Positions 45,232 to 53,911 are shown, numbered from the stretch's first letter. The stretch is 64,000 nt of DNA from Spirochaetales bacterium (GCA_016930675.1 JAFGGG010000009.1:62001-126000), one strand, 5' to 3'. Notes: generated by a model not told the origin, from the sequence alone. Numbers and translations are program-made.

Positions 45232-46101
45232 ATGGCCCGACTCCGTATCGGCACGTGTCATTGGAAATATCCCTCATGGGTGGATCTTGTATATTCACAA
45301 GCCAAGGGTATCAATTACCTTGAGGAATACGCACGTACATACAACACGGTGGAAATCGATCAATGGTTCTGGTCTCTGTTTAAGGAGAATCGGGCGGTAC
45401 TGCCAGACCGTAATACCGCACGTGAATACGCGCAAAGCGTACCCCAAGATTTCATTTTTACCATCAAAGTTCCCAACAGTATCACGCTTACCCATTATTA
45501 TAAAAAAAGCAAACCCGATCCCCTTATCCGTAATCCTTACTTCTTATCCGCAGACCTGTTTAATCGGTTTCTGACAAGCATAGAACCTTTACATGGGCGC
45601 CTGGGACCGCTCATGCTGCAGTTCGAATATTTGAATAAATTGAAAATGGAAAATCTCTCCGTTTTTTTGGTTTTGCTTGAAGATTTTTTTAAACAAATTC
45701 CAAAGAATTTTATTTATGGAATTGAAATCCGTAATCCCAATTATCTACAGCCCGCGTACTTTGAATTCTTACAAAAACATAATATCCGTTGTGTTTTTCT
45801 GCAGGGATATTTCATGCCCGACATTATACCGATATATAATAAATTTAAAGATTATATAAAAGATTGTACGGTTATTCGTCTGCACGGGCCTCATCGGGGG
45901 GATATCGAAAAGCTGGCTCACAACCGCTGGGATAAAATACTCATTGCCAGAGATCAGGAACTTACCGCAATAGTGAACATGGTACGGCACATGCTGAGTC
46001 GCGGGATTGACGTTTTTTTAAACGTGAACAATCACTATGAAGGATCGTCTCCGCTTACTATCGAGCGCATACAAAAACTGTTGTTAGGTACGGCCGCTTG
46101 A
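45232..46101 (+). CDS. DUF72 family protein
   Basis: A 289-residue protein of the DUF72 (YecE) TIM-barrel family, seen in LRIGTCHWKYPSW at residue 3, YARTYNTVEIDQWFW, AQSVPQDFIFTIKVPNSITL, LGPLMLQFEYLNK, YGIEIRNPNY and DVFLNVNNHYEG. The last motif and the early WFW are usual. The enzymatic role of DUF72 is unproven. The gene stands alone between two minus-strand groups. Confidence 0.9.
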   Translation: MARLRIGTCHWKYPSWVDLVYSQAKGINYLEEYARTYNTVEIDQWFWSLFKENRAVLPDRNTAREYAQSVPQDFIFTIKVPNSITLTHYYKKSKPDPLIRNPYFLSADLFNRFLTSIEPLHGRLGPLMLQFEYLNKLKMENLSVFLVLLEDFFKQIPKNFIYGIEIRNPNYLQPAYFEFLQKHNIRCVFLQGYFMPDIIPIYNKFKDYIKDCTVIRLHGPHRGDIEKLAHNRWDKILIARDQELTAIVNMVRHMLSRGIDVFLNVNNHYEGSSPLTIERIQKLLLGTAA

Positions 46102-46110
46102 TTCAACTTC

Positions 46111-46602
46111 TTACTCGGGGCTTACGGCACGCTCTTTACCTGTCATTTCCTGCACCTGAAATTTAAACATGGCGGTATTTTGCCATGTGCTGCTTTTTGT
46201 ATTTACTTTTTTCATCATCCTGTCGGGGCTTTTTTCAAAATGATCGATTAGTACTTTAACCGCCTGTATCCTCTCGGCATCATCTTCAATTATTGTCATT
46301 TCCCCTTTCATCACAACCGATCTGTATGAGTGCCCGCATTCGTTTTCTATAAAACCCTTATCATCGATAACCGTCAGGTAAGCCTTTGAGTTTACTTTAA
46401 TGTAATCATATTTCCGGCCCTGTTTTGCGCCGTGAAAATACAAAGCTTTGTTTTTACTGTCATAACCGTAGCTTAATGTTACAATATAAGGCTGATTGTC
46501 TTTACAAAGAGCGATTACCGCGTATTTTCCTTTTTTAACAACCTGCTCTAATGCGTGGGGATCTTTAATCTCTCTGTCCGTTCTTCTTATATGATACGCC
46601 AT
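46111..46602 (-). CDS. Pyridoxamine 5'-phosphate oxidase-like (PPOX) flavin protein
   Basis: A 163-residue split-barrel protein of the nitroimidazole-resistance (NimA-like) group: YAVIALCKDNQPYIVTLSYG, ALYFHGAKQGRKYDYIKVNS, FIENECGHSYRSVVMKGEMT, then a C-terminal helix. Members bind FMN and reduce small molecules, including nitroimidazoles. The C-terminal FKFQVQEMTGKERA is the usual end strand. AAGGAAG lies before the ATG. It lies 20 bases downstream of the zinc-ribbon gene at 46623. Confidence 0.85.
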   Translation of the reverse strand: MAYHIRRTDREIKDPHALEQVVKKGKYAVIALCKDNQPYIVTLSYGYDSKNKALYFHGAKQGRKYDYIKVNSKAYLTVIDDKGFIENECGHSYRSVVMKGEMTIIEDDAERIQAVKVLIDHFEKSPDRMMKKVNTKSSTWQNTAMFKFQVQEMTGKERAVSPE

Positions 46603-46622
46603 GATTCTTCCTTAAAGCTCTT

Positions 46623-47051
46623 CTATGGCTTTGGCTCTCCGCATTTAAAACATTTTTCATCATCAAAGACGGCGTTTTGTGCGCCGCAGTTTTCACAGAT
46701 CCACTGCTCTTTGAAGGTTACGGTTGCCTTATGTGAGAATGCATTTCCGCTCTTTGAGGACGCGGCTGCGCCCTTTGAAGCCGCGGCTGCGTCGGCGGGC
46801 GCATTCTTACTCTGCAAATTATTGGTAATAATTACAGACGATACGGCGCCTATAATAGCACCCAGAATTCCGCACAATAAAATCGATCCCAACTCATCAC
46901 TCACTGAAAGACCAAGAACAACACCTATTACTTCCAAACCGACCCATAGTGCCACAGTCATAACAATAATCGGGACCTTGTCATATCCCTTTTCCGCAGC
47001 AACTCTGCCGTTTCGCCTTGACAAAAAAAATAATCCGATTATTTCCAGCAT
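46623..47051 (-). CDS. Small membrane protein with C-terminal zinc ribbon
   Basis: A 142-residue protein with two to three membrane helices in residues 25-75, an Ala/Ser/Lys-rich linker (ADAAAASKGAAASSKSG) and a four-cysteine zinc ribbon at the C-terminus (WICENCGAQNAVFDDEKCFK, then CGEPKP). The ribbon should face the cytoplasm. Such proteins are common in anaerobes but not functionally defined. GGAGG precedes the ATG. Confidence 0.7.
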   Translation of the reverse strand: MLEIIGLFFLSRRNGRVAAEKGYDKVPIIVMTVALWVGLEVIGVVLGLSVSDELGSILLCGILGAIIGAVSSVIITNNLQSKNAPADAAAASKGAAASSKSGNAFSHKATVTFKEQWICENCGAQNAVFDDEKCFKCGEPKP

Positions 47052-47139
47052 GCGGTTTACCTCCGCTTATGATTTTTTCCAGTCATCTGTACAGACTCCC
47101 ATCATAATGGATTAAGGGATGTTGCTCAATATAATCTGG

Positions 47140-48351
47140 TTAAAATCCATAGTACATACGCCATTCCCGCTCTATTGCGGAATACGACTTATTATAAAAA
47201 GCAATAAACCTTTCTTCGGAAAGCGGCGGATTGAAATAGAAATCAATAAATTTGTCTTTACCATATTTTTCTATTATAAAAGTCACCAGGCTTTGAAGCT
47301 CCGTGTACTGAAGCAGTCTTATTTTTCTATTCCAGGCGGCAGCCGGCCGTTTTAGAATGCGCGTGCGTATTTTTCTGCTTTGCCCGGTGGCATGCAGGCG
47401 CTCTTCCGGTTTCAGCACAAGGTCCCTGTAAAAAATGCTGAACTTAAACGACGTATATTCCGCGAATCCCTCACCGAGAGGGGTATCATGGGGAAAAATA
47501 TCTCTCAATATTGTGGTCCACCATTCGCGGAAACGCTTTTTCTGTTCATCTCCTTGTAAATACGAAAAGGATTCGGTCCGCCCAAGATCAATTTTAAACA
47601 GTAAATCCACCATATGGGTTATTTCATGCGTGAGCACCGCTGTGCTTAGGCTGTTATAATATGGAAGCGCAATGCCGATCTCAATTTTCAAACCCCGGTC
47701 ATCAAAACTGTAGCCGAAATTCATGCTGGCGGTCTTGTTAAAGCCTTTCCAGTATTTGGAATTCGGAGGCAGTGTTAAAGTTATTTTGTTATTATTCAAA
47801 TAGCTGAAGTTGTTTTCGAATCGTTTCAGAACAGTCCCGTCAGGATTGATAAATCCGGTAAGATCGGAAATATACTTTTCGCACAAATACATTATCTTTT
47901 CCATATCCTTTTGAGCCTGTGTATTTTTAAACACCCTGTATACATAGTGCTCACTCTCATATTCAAGAACATCGGCTTTATGTAATTCATAATCATAAGG
48001 CCTTGTCTCATCCCAATACAGAAAGGCATCCAGGCCCATTTCCATGGGAGTTTTTCGCAGTTTATGCAGCATGTAATCTTTTAGTTCCGCGATTGTCCGA
48101 ACTGTCTCCAATTCCGATAAACATGAGTCTGGTCCGGCCGTCACCACATAGGAGAGCAGTTCCTGTATTCCATCAGATATCAGTTCGTGTTCAAATGCCT
48201 GCTCCGTTTTAATCTGGCCGGCCAGTCTCCTGCTGATCTGCCTGATACTCTCCCGGTCCTCCGGGGTCAGGTCATAATATGAAACGCAGGAACAAAAATA
48301 TAATACCGAAACAATCAATAATAATTTCTTACAAATAACGTGTATTTTCAC
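47140..48351 (-). CDS. Lipoprotein metallopeptidase (HEXXH, gluzincin-like)
   Basis: A 403-residue lipoprotein (LYFCSC lipobox). The zinc motif is STAVLTHEITHMVDLLFKID (near 240) and a downstream glutamate ligand is in GEGFAEYTSFKFSIF. The C-terminus SLVTFIIEKYGKDKFIDFYF is typical of basic-membrane or peptidase-MA-like domains. It is probably an envelope protease; the substrate is unknown. GTG start at 48351 with AGGAG 9 bases upstream. The promoter region contains ATTGT-N8-ACAAT. Confidence 0.8.
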   Translation of the reverse strand: MKIHVICKKLLLIVSVLYFCSCVSYYDLTPEDRESIRQISRRLAGQIKTEQAFEHELISDGIQELLSYVVTAGPDSCLSELETVRTIAELKDYMLHKLRKTPMEMGLDAFLYWDETRPYDYELHKADVLEYESEHYVYRVFKNTQAQKDMEKIMYLCEKYISDLTGFINPDGTVLKRFENNFSYLNNNKITLTLPPNSKYWKGFNKTASMNFGYSFDDRGLKIEIGIALPYYNSLSTAVLTHEITHMVDLLFKIDLGRTESFSYLQGDEQKKRFREWWTTILRDIFPHDTPLGEGFAEYTSFKFSIFYRDLVLKPEERLHATGQSRKIRTRILKRPAAAWNRKIRLLQYTELQSLVTFIIEKYGKDKFIDFYFNPPLSEERFIAFYNKSYSAIEREWRMYYGF

Positions 48352-48491
48352 AATTTTTAACTCCTTTGGCTTATTTTTTTGGGTATTGTTTAATTGTCTA
48401 TATAAACAATATGAGGTGAGGATGATTACAAAATATTTTTTAAAACAGGGTAATCAGGCGGCTGTTCTTACGCAACAACGTCTTGTAAAAC

Positions 48492-50609
48492 CTAGTAATA
48501 ATACATGGTAAGCGACTCTTCCATCTGTTCCTGATCCAGCACTATATAATTGGAGTCAAACGTAGGCTCTCCTTGCAATCCATTGTCGGCGTTGGAAACA
48601 GCCATACCCTCGGCGGGAGGGGCGTTCTCCCTCATGTCCAGCAGGCCGTCACCGTTCTCATCATGAAACACAAAAATGTAGTACATATCTTTGGGAAGAT
48701 CGTTGAAGATGAACTCCGCCTGTTGAGCCGTGATGTCTTCACTTTTACTATGCAGCAGTTTTTCGTAAATGGCATTAAATTTATCTTTGTCACTTTCTAC
48801 AGGCTGTTTGGTCAGCTTATAGATCCCGTCATTTTCATCAAGAGTATAAAAACTCAGAAGATATTTTTTATCTTCGTCTGTAAGAAAATTGTTATTATTA
48901 AATAACTTGTCGAATACCGCCTGCTCAATCTGCTCCGGCAATGTGTTTTGCCAAAAATAATCCACGGATAATTCATACAACTCCCGACTGTAAATGGAAA
49001 TATTGGCCTTGCCCTGATTGTTTTTAAATCCGTTTACCGTTATTTTTAATTCTTTGATGTTTCCTTGAAACAGGGCCGATTCATCCAGCTTGTCGGCCGG
49101 ATCCGCGGAATATTCGGCAATTTCCAAATGCAGGAAAGAGTTGTCCTGGGAAAAGCGCCGGGGGAGAGCGGCCTTATAAAGATGCGCGGATTCTTCCAGC
49201 TCCCTTCCCGGAATAACGGGGAATTGGGGGAAATTATTTTTAAATCTGTTCACCAGCCATACACGCGACTTTCCTTTAATAAAATTACCGAAATAGTGTC
49301 CGGCCACACCGTTCGGCGCGAAAGCTTCATAGTTGCCGAAACCTGAAAAACCCTGTTTAAGTAAAAGGTAATGCTTATGCTCAGGATAATAATACGTGAA
49401 AATCCCGAACTGGTGTTCATCGCTGTGCAGGAACACATCATCCGGACCGACCTTATCCTGTAGATAGGCCCGAATCTCAGCAATGGGGCCGTTTCTCTGC
49501 ACGGTTTTAATATCGATTATCTGCGGAATAAAAAGGGCCAACAGCAGAACGGCACTTATAATTTTTAACACATCCTGTTTCAATATAAGAATGCCGTACA
49601 TCCAGACTATAATATACAAACCGATAACGCTGGTGAAATAGCGCGGCATTAAGATCGGTCTCACCAGATAAGAAAGTATAAAAACTCCCGCAAACGTAGC
49701 CACCGCAACAATAATACTTAAGAAGACGAGGTTTCCCGCTTTTTTACGATGTTTGACCGCGTTGATTATTCCCATCACAGTCAGCGCGCCTGACAAAAGA
49801 CAGGCGATGTTGACAAAAATGTGACTCATTGTCGAGCCGAACTCATGCTGAAAGGGAATAAAAAGGGTGCCCCACAGTATCCAGGGAGACGTGGGCGCGG
49901 GTATCCAGAAATCCTTGGCAACCTCCGAGGCCTGGCTTAAAACCACAAATATCCAGGGGAGGTATAACACTATGACGGAAGCAGCGATTATAAAATACGG
50001 TATGAGTTTTTTTCTGTCCTTAAAAAAAAGCCACACAAAAACAGCCGCATACACAATCAGGCATTCCAGCATAAGATACACATGCGTGTACAAACCGAGA
50101 ACAGTCACAATACCGAAAATAATCCAGTCTTTGCGCTTGCCCCCGGTTACCGCCAGATAAGCATAAAGCACACACGCCGTTGTAAAAAACGCGGCCCAGG
50201 TGTACATTCTGGCGTTAAGTGCCTGACCTACGAATGCCGGAGTAATTACCGTGATAAACGTAAACAGCATACTCGCTTTTTTGCCGAAAATCCTTTTCAC
50301 CGGACTTAAGCCCAGCGCGGCCAGAGCCAGGACGCCCAGGAGCGAAGCTGTTCTCAACGAAAAAGCGTTATTCCCGAAAATGAATGTGATTATTTTGGTA
50401 ATAAGAAAATAGAGGGGAGGATGATTATCTCCCGCCGATATTTTCACAATATCAACAAACGAATGGCGTACCAGACAGCCGGTAAAGGCTTCATCATACC
50501 AGATATTATTATTGGTTATACCAATAAATAAAAGCACCGCGCCTGCGACAAAAATGCCGATCCAGACAATGTAATATTTTTTTTGCTCGATCATCTGTTC
50601 AAAATTCAT
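48492..50609 (-). CDS. GT-C glycosyltransferase (GT39/ArnT-like) with C-terminal DUF2141-like domain
   Basis: A 705-residue membrane enzyme. Residues 1-430 hold about ten to eleven helices and the GT-C catalytic start NNNIWYDEAFTGCLVRHSF, NHPPLYFLITKII, typical of dolichyl- or undecaprenyl-phosphate-sugar glycosyltransferases. The soluble C-terminal part includes a DUF2141-like fold split by about 100 residues: ITVNGFKNNQGKANISIY near 530, and FHDENGDGLLDMRENAPPAE near 655, followed by GMAVSNADNGLQGEPTFD. DUF2141 proteins are usually free-standing, so the fusion is unusual. The promoter carries the TGCTAA palindrome shared with the GH30 and MBL genes. Confidence 0.8.
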   Translation of the reverse strand: MNFEQMIEQKKYYIVWIGIFVAGAVLLFIGITNNNIWYDEAFTGCLVRHSFVDIVKISAGDNHPPLYFLITKIITFIFGNNAFSLRTASLLGVLALAALGLSPVKRIFGKKASMLFTFITVITPAFVGQALNARMYTWAAFFTTACVLYAYLAVTGGKRKDWIIFGIVTVLGLYTHVYLMLECLIVYAAVFVWLFFKDRKKLIPYFIIAASVIVLYLPWIFVVLSQASEVAKDFWIPAPTSPWILWGTLFIPFQHEFGSTMSHIFVNIACLLSGALTVMGIINAVKHRKKAGNLVFLSIIVAVATFAGVFILSYLVRPILMPRYFTSVIGLYIIVWMYGILILKQDVLKIISAVLLLALFIPQIIDIKTVQRNGPIAEIRAYLQDKVGPDDVFLHSDEHQFGIFTYYYPEHKHYLLLKQGFSGFGNYEAFAPNGVAGHYFGNFIKGKSRVWLVNRFKNNFPQFPVIPGRELEESAHLYKAALPRRFSQDNSFLHLEIAEYSADPADKLDESALFQGNIKELKITVNGFKNNQGKANISIYSRELYELSVDYFWQNTLPEQIEQAVFDKLFNNNNFLTDEDKKYLLSFYTLDENDGIYKLTKQPVESDKDKFNAIYEKLLHSKSEDITAQQAEFIFNDLPKDMYYIFVFHDENGDGLLDMRENAPPAEGMAVSNADNGLQGEPTFDSNYIVLDQEQMEESLTMYYY

Positions 50610-50635
50610 ATCATGTCCCCTTTATTCACCATATT

Positions 50636-50659
50636 TGCTAAAATATTAGCATTTGTCAA
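50636..50659 (-). promoter_or_regulatory. Glycosyltransferase promoter with TGCTAA operator
   Basis: -35 TTGACA (50654-50659) is followed after two bases by TGCTAATATTTTAGCA on the minus strand (50636-50651), filling the spacer. The -10 (AAATAT, 50631-50636) is weak. Confidence 0.7.
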
Positions 50660-50684
50660 GGGAAAATGAATTGTTTTTTAAAAG

Positions 50685-50790
50685 AAAAAAACCCCACTAT
50701 CGCGCCGCAATTTAAACCGGGGGCTCGCGCTGCGGAACGCGCCATCCGTGCTCTGTATTGTTAAGGTTACACCTTGCAGACCGGCGCGAT
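50685..50790 (-). ncRNA. GC-rich structured element, possible small RNA
   Basis: A GC-rich island in an AT-rich gap. ATCGCGCCG (50699-50707) and CGGCGCGAT (50782-50790) form a perfect 9-bp closing stem. Inside are AAGGT-TAC-ACCTT (50763-50775) and GCGC/GCGC around 50727-50742. On the minus strand the closing stem is followed by GTGGGG and seven T residues (50685-50691), a terminator-like end. It does not match tRNA, SRP RNA or tmRNA motifs. It could also be a degraded dispersed repeat. Confidence 0.45.
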
Positions 50791-50808
50791 TTTCTCTAAA
50801 ATAATCCC

Positions 50809-51042
50809 ATGGTCGAATATGACGATATGACTCCCGAAGAAAGGGACAGGTTTATCTACCTCATTTTAAGTGAAGATGCGCTCAAAGCCATAGTTCTGAT
50901 TATGAAAAAAAAATACGGCCCCGATGTTACCACCGATAGAATAATGCGTTTTGCCTATAAGGTCGCGCGCAACAGAATGACTCCCGCGCATTTAAAAAAG
51001 AAGCGTAAAAAAAATAAAATCAAAAAAAATCCCAACGGCTGA
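50809..51042 (+). CDS. Small basic protein of unknown function
   Basis: A 77-residue protein. The first 50 residues are helical and acidic (MTPEERDRFIYLILSEDALK), and the last 20 are strongly basic (KKKRKKNKIKKNPNG). This polarity suggests nucleic-acid binding, but no family is recognised. No good ribosome site precedes the ATG. A small terminator follows 3 bases after the stop, which supports a real transcript. The GC-rich structured element lies just upstream. Confidence 0.5.
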   Translation: MVEYDDMTPEERDRFIYLILSEDALKAIVLIMKKKYGPDVTTDRIMRFAYKVARNRMTPAHLKKKRKKNKIKKNPNG

Positions 51043-51045
51043 TAC

Positions 51046-51066
51046 AGCCGCATAAACGGCCTTTTT
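51046..51066 (+). terminator. Terminator after the small basic protein
   Basis: AGCCG and CGGC(C)T form a short stem around CATAAA, followed by a T run at 51062-51066. Weak but well placed. Confidence 0.5.
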
Positions 51067-51094
51067 CCTCTTTAAAAGACCTCTGCGCGATATC

Positions 51095-52114
51095 CTAAAA
51101 CGGTGAACTCGTGATGACGGACTGCGCCTTGCTGTATCCCTGGTTCAGCCAGTCCGTCATCTGCTCCGGATCGAACTTAAGAGAATCGTCGGTTAGCTGA
51201 TGGTCGGGGCGAATTCCCTTTACGATATCAATCAGCCTCCTGTCACCTCCGAAAAGATCGGGATAGGCATTCAGTACCTGCTCGATTTTTTGCCACACCG
51301 AGGGATCTCCGGAAAACTCCTGTTTAAGTTTATCTTTTGTGTCCACGGCATAGTTGATAAGCTCTGCCCGTTCCACATCGTTTAAAAGCGTTTCATTTAC
51401 CAAAATATCGAGAGTGCGGAACAGCGTCTGATCCAGACGGTTGAATTTCGACTCGCTTACTCCGAACGTTTCGGGATCCAGAAACACCGGCAGGATCTTT
51501 TGCGCTCCGTTATCGATAGCCTGACGCAAAGGCAGAAGCTCCCGCACCCCGCCGTCATAACACACATTATTATTGATCTTCGTGCACTCCATAATCACCG
51601 GCACACTGGCCGAGGCCAGTACCGCCTGGCGAAATTCTTTGATATTAATAGGGCGATCTCCGGAGCCGTTCTCGTTGGGCACTCTGTCCTTGGGCGACAC
51701 AACATACGCCTGTCCTGTTTTATAATCCGCGTATACCACATAGCAGTAGGGAGCGTCATCACTCTGCAGGTAGGCAAAGCGTTCGGGTGTCAAATTGTTT
51801 TTTATGATCTTGCGCAGGGGTTTTGTGCCGTAGAGAGCATCAGGCTTAAAAATAAGAGACATGATGCAGCGTTTATCGAGAATATCCTTCGTGTGAACCG
51901 TGGTATAGCAGTTGATAAGCGTTTCCAGCGCGGATTCTGCCAAGGCGGGCTCCTTCAGCACACCCGCGATCGGTGTAATGAGCGCGCCGGTTGACGTGCC
52001 TCCTATTATTTCAAACCAGCCGTCATCGTGGTACGCTTCATAAATATATTTTACCACACCGGCGGCAAAAGCCCCTTTGGCTCCGCCGCCGGAAATCACT
52101 AATGCGGTTTTCAT
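51095..52114 (-). CDS. Patatin-like phospholipase
   Basis: The start is set at ATG 52114 (MKTALVISGGG) with AAGGAGG 7 bases upstream. The protein has 339 residues. It has the oxyanion loop SGGGAKGAFAAGV, the nucleophile serine in GGTSTGALITP (near 44) and the catalytic Asp in VCYDGGVRELLPL (near 190), so the Ser-Asp dyad is complete. It should hydrolyse phospholipid or other lipid esters in the cytoplasm or at the membrane. No signal peptide. The neighbouring genes give no clear pathway. Confidence 0.92.
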   Translation of the reverse strand: MKTALVISGGGAKGAFAAGVVKYIYEAYHDDGWFEIIGGTSTGALITPIAGVLKEPALAESALETLINCYTTVHTKDILDKRCIMSLIFKPDALYGTKPLRKIIKNNLTPERFAYLQSDDAPYCYVVYADYKTGQAYVVSPKDRVPNENGSGDRPINIKEFRQAVLASASVPVIMECTKINNNVCYDGGVRELLPLRQAIDNGAQKILPVFLDPETFGVSESKFNRLDQTLFRTLDILVNETLLNDVERAELINYAVDTKDKLKQEFSGDPSVWQKIEQVLNAYPDLFGGDRRLIDIVKGIRPDHQLTDDSLKFDPEQMTDWLNQGYSKAQSVITSSPF

Positions 52115-52188
52115 TTCAGACCTCCTTTTTTTATAGTTTTCATTATCGTTCAACTCAAGGAGGTGTCAAGAAAAATATTATTTGCTAT

Positions 52189-52839
52189 TTACATTATCCA
52201 GTTACCCTTTATTTTCTTCCAATTAATCACAAGCATAACTAAACCAGATACGCCAACAATAAGCATAACTCCATCCTCAAACACTCCGAATTTAGGTATT
52301 TGAATGAGGATGGGAAACGGAATCGCCCAGAACAGAAGCAATATGTAAGACAGTTTTGTAACATGGGGCAAAGCCATGATTAAAAATATGAGGGCTAACG
52401 CCGCTGTGGGACAGGGGAAACTTCCGGGAAGCAGCATGTTAGGATAGTTATGCCCGGCCAGCAATCCGAACAGCGGGTAAAGAAAAACAAGAATAAGACC
52501 TGTCACAGTCAAAGCCCTTATACTCTTTTTTTCGGGAAGCTTATATACAATTCGTTTTCGAAAAATATCAATAAAAAACAGTACGGCAAGACTCATAAAG
52601 AGAATTACCTGCGGAATATAGAGTTTGAATTCTTTTCCCAATAGGAAAAATAATACCACCCCGATCCAGCTGAAGCTTAATGTAAAATAAATCTTCATTG
52701 CTACGTTGGCTGTCTTCCCCGGTTTAATAAAAAAGTAACCAGTTAGTATAAGAGAAACCAAATACAATATAATCTGCACAGGGAAAATCGTAAAATTATA
52801 ATTTGCTATTACAGACCACCAGTTTTCCGCTGATACCAT
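52189..52839 (-). CDS. DUF6064-like membrane protein
   Basis: A 216-residue protein from ATG 52839 (MVSAENWWSV), behind a GGGGAG site that is close to the start. Seven hydrophobic segments fill the chain. The segment LAGHNYPNMLLPGSFPCPTA resembles the GHxYP...PCPT signature of DUF6064 proteins. The start lies inside the upstream gene (about 44-base overlap), so the two are translationally coupled. Controlled by the TetR regulator at 53161. Function unknown. Confidence 0.65.
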   Translation of the reverse strand: MVSAENWWSVIANYNFTIFPVQIILYLVSLILTGYFFIKPGKTANVAMKIYFTLSFSWIGVVLFFLLGKEFKLYIPQVILFMSLAVLFFIDIFRKRIVYKLPEKKSIRALTVTGLILVFLYPLFGLLAGHNYPNMLLPGSFPCPTAALALIFLIMALPHVTKLSYILLLFWAIPFPILIQIPKFGVFEDGVMLIVGVSGLVMLVINWKKIKGNWIM

Positions 52840-53101
52840 ATCTCCCCCCGGCAACATCTTTGAAAATAAAACCTATACGCGAATCCGTGTCATCTACCCG
52901 AATAATCTGCTTTCGTATGCCTGTTAACGGAACGCTGAATGTTTCTTCATCAACAAGATAAACATACAGTGTTCCCTGTTCGCGGCACCGTATCGTACCG
53001 CCAATGGTATAGCCTTCTCCTGCAAAAACCACATAAGCGGCCAAGACTGCCAGAATGCAATATACAATAACCTTTTTGAAATAGTGATTGGTGATTTTCA
53101 T
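52796..53101 (-). CDS. Small exported protein under TetR control
   Basis: The start is set at ATG 53101 (MKITNHYFKKV) with AAGGAG 7 bases upstream. The protein has 101 residues: a signal-anchor (VIVYCILAVLAAYVVFA), then a beta-rich domain (YTIGGTIRCREQGTLYVYLV, FKDVAGGRYGISGKLVV) that vaguely resembles a shortened DUF2141 fold. It is the first gene after the TetR operator at 53118 and overlaps the DUF6064-like gene. Confidence 0.6.
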   Translation of the reverse strand: MKITNHYFKKVIVYCILAVLAAYVVFAGEGYTIGGTIRCREQGTLYVYLVDEETFSVPLTGIRKQIIRVDDTDSRIGFIFKDVAGGRYGISGKLVVCNSKL

Positions 53102-53117
53102 AATAGACTCCTTCCTT

Positions 53118-53142
53118 AAATTGACTGACAATCAGTCAATTT
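53118..53142. promoter_or_regulatory. TetR operator 1
   Basis: AAATTGACTGA-CAA-TCAGTCAATTT is a perfect 25-bp palindrome, 17 bases upstream of the start at 53101 and just after the TetR gene. Confidence 0.8.
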
Positions 53143-53160
53143 AATCAATAAAAAAATTAT

Positions 53161-53799
53161 TCACTCCCCTTTAATCTCTCTCCCACCCGTCATCAACTTT
53201 TTATAAAAAGAAAAACTTCCTTTTCGGACACCAAAAGTTGATTCCATTAACTCTATTAAGATATCGACTCTTGTTTCCAGTTCACTTTTATTCCAATTGA
53301 AGATGCCCGGATCAAAAAGCATATTCCCGGCAACCATAAATATTTCCGTAGCCACCAGCGGGTATTTGACATTGAATACTCCTGCTTTCGCGCCCTCGCT
53401 CACAATATCTGCCATTATGGGAACAATCTTTTTAACCACCTGCGCGATTAACCTTTCATGGATATCCACGCCTTTTATACTGTGCAGATTCATATTGAAA
53501 CGCTGATTTACCCGCAGCTGAGCATAAGAAATCTGCTCCAGCTTCTCTAAGGCGGTAAGATTTTTATCACCTGCCACGGTTTCGATCTCATCTAAGATAG
53601 ATGTAATATATGTCTCTATAATTGCATCCAGAATATCTTCCTTGGATTTAAAATAATGATAGAAGGTTCCCTGAGCCACATTAATATTTTTCACGATTTC
53701 GCTTACCGCTGTATGAGCATAGCCTTTTTTTAAGAATAGCTTTAAAGCGGTTTGTATTATCTCTTTTCTTCTTTCTTCAGGATCTTTGGTTATTCGCAT
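53161..53799 (-). CDS. TetR-family repressor
   Basis: A 212-residue TetR protein. The N-terminal HTH (residues 10-60) reads RRKEIIQTALKLFLKKGYAH, TAVSEIVKNINVAQGTFYHY, FKSKEDILDAII. The C-terminal ligand domain is helical and unassigned. Palindromes with the same core (ATTGACTGAC) lie before its own start (53819) and before the downstream operon (53118), so it very likely represses itself and the membrane-protein pair. The inducer is unknown. Confidence 0.92.
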   Translation of the reverse strand: MRITKDPEERRKEIIQTALKLFLKKGYAHTAVSEIVKNINVAQGTFYHYFKSKEDILDAIIETYITSILDEIETVAGDKNLTALEKLEQISYAQLRVNQRFNMNLHSIKGVDIHERLIAQVVKKIVPIMADIVSEGAKAGVFNVKYPLVATEIFMVAGNMLFDPGIFNWNKSELETRVDILIELMESTFGVRKGSFSFYKKLMTGGREIKGE

Positions 53800-53818
53800 A
53801 TTAAAAGTATAACATTAT

Positions 53819-53839
53819 ATTGACTGACTGTCAATCATT
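53819..53839. promoter_or_regulatory. TetR operator 2 (autoregulation)
   Basis: ATTGAC-TGACT-GTCAAT (53819-53835), sharing ATTGACTGAC with operator 1, lies 20 bases upstream of the TetR start. Confidence 0.7.
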
Positions 53840-53911
53840 TTTAAAATAAATTCTTCACTTTATTGATTACTTGCCTTAAACTTTGATTTCATTTAACATA
53901 TTAAGTAAAAA

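Noticed and set aside
50685-50790. tRNA, SRP RNA or tmRNA at the GC-rich element
   Set aside because: No T-loop with matching acceptor stem, no SRP GGAAG loop and no tmRNA ending could be found.
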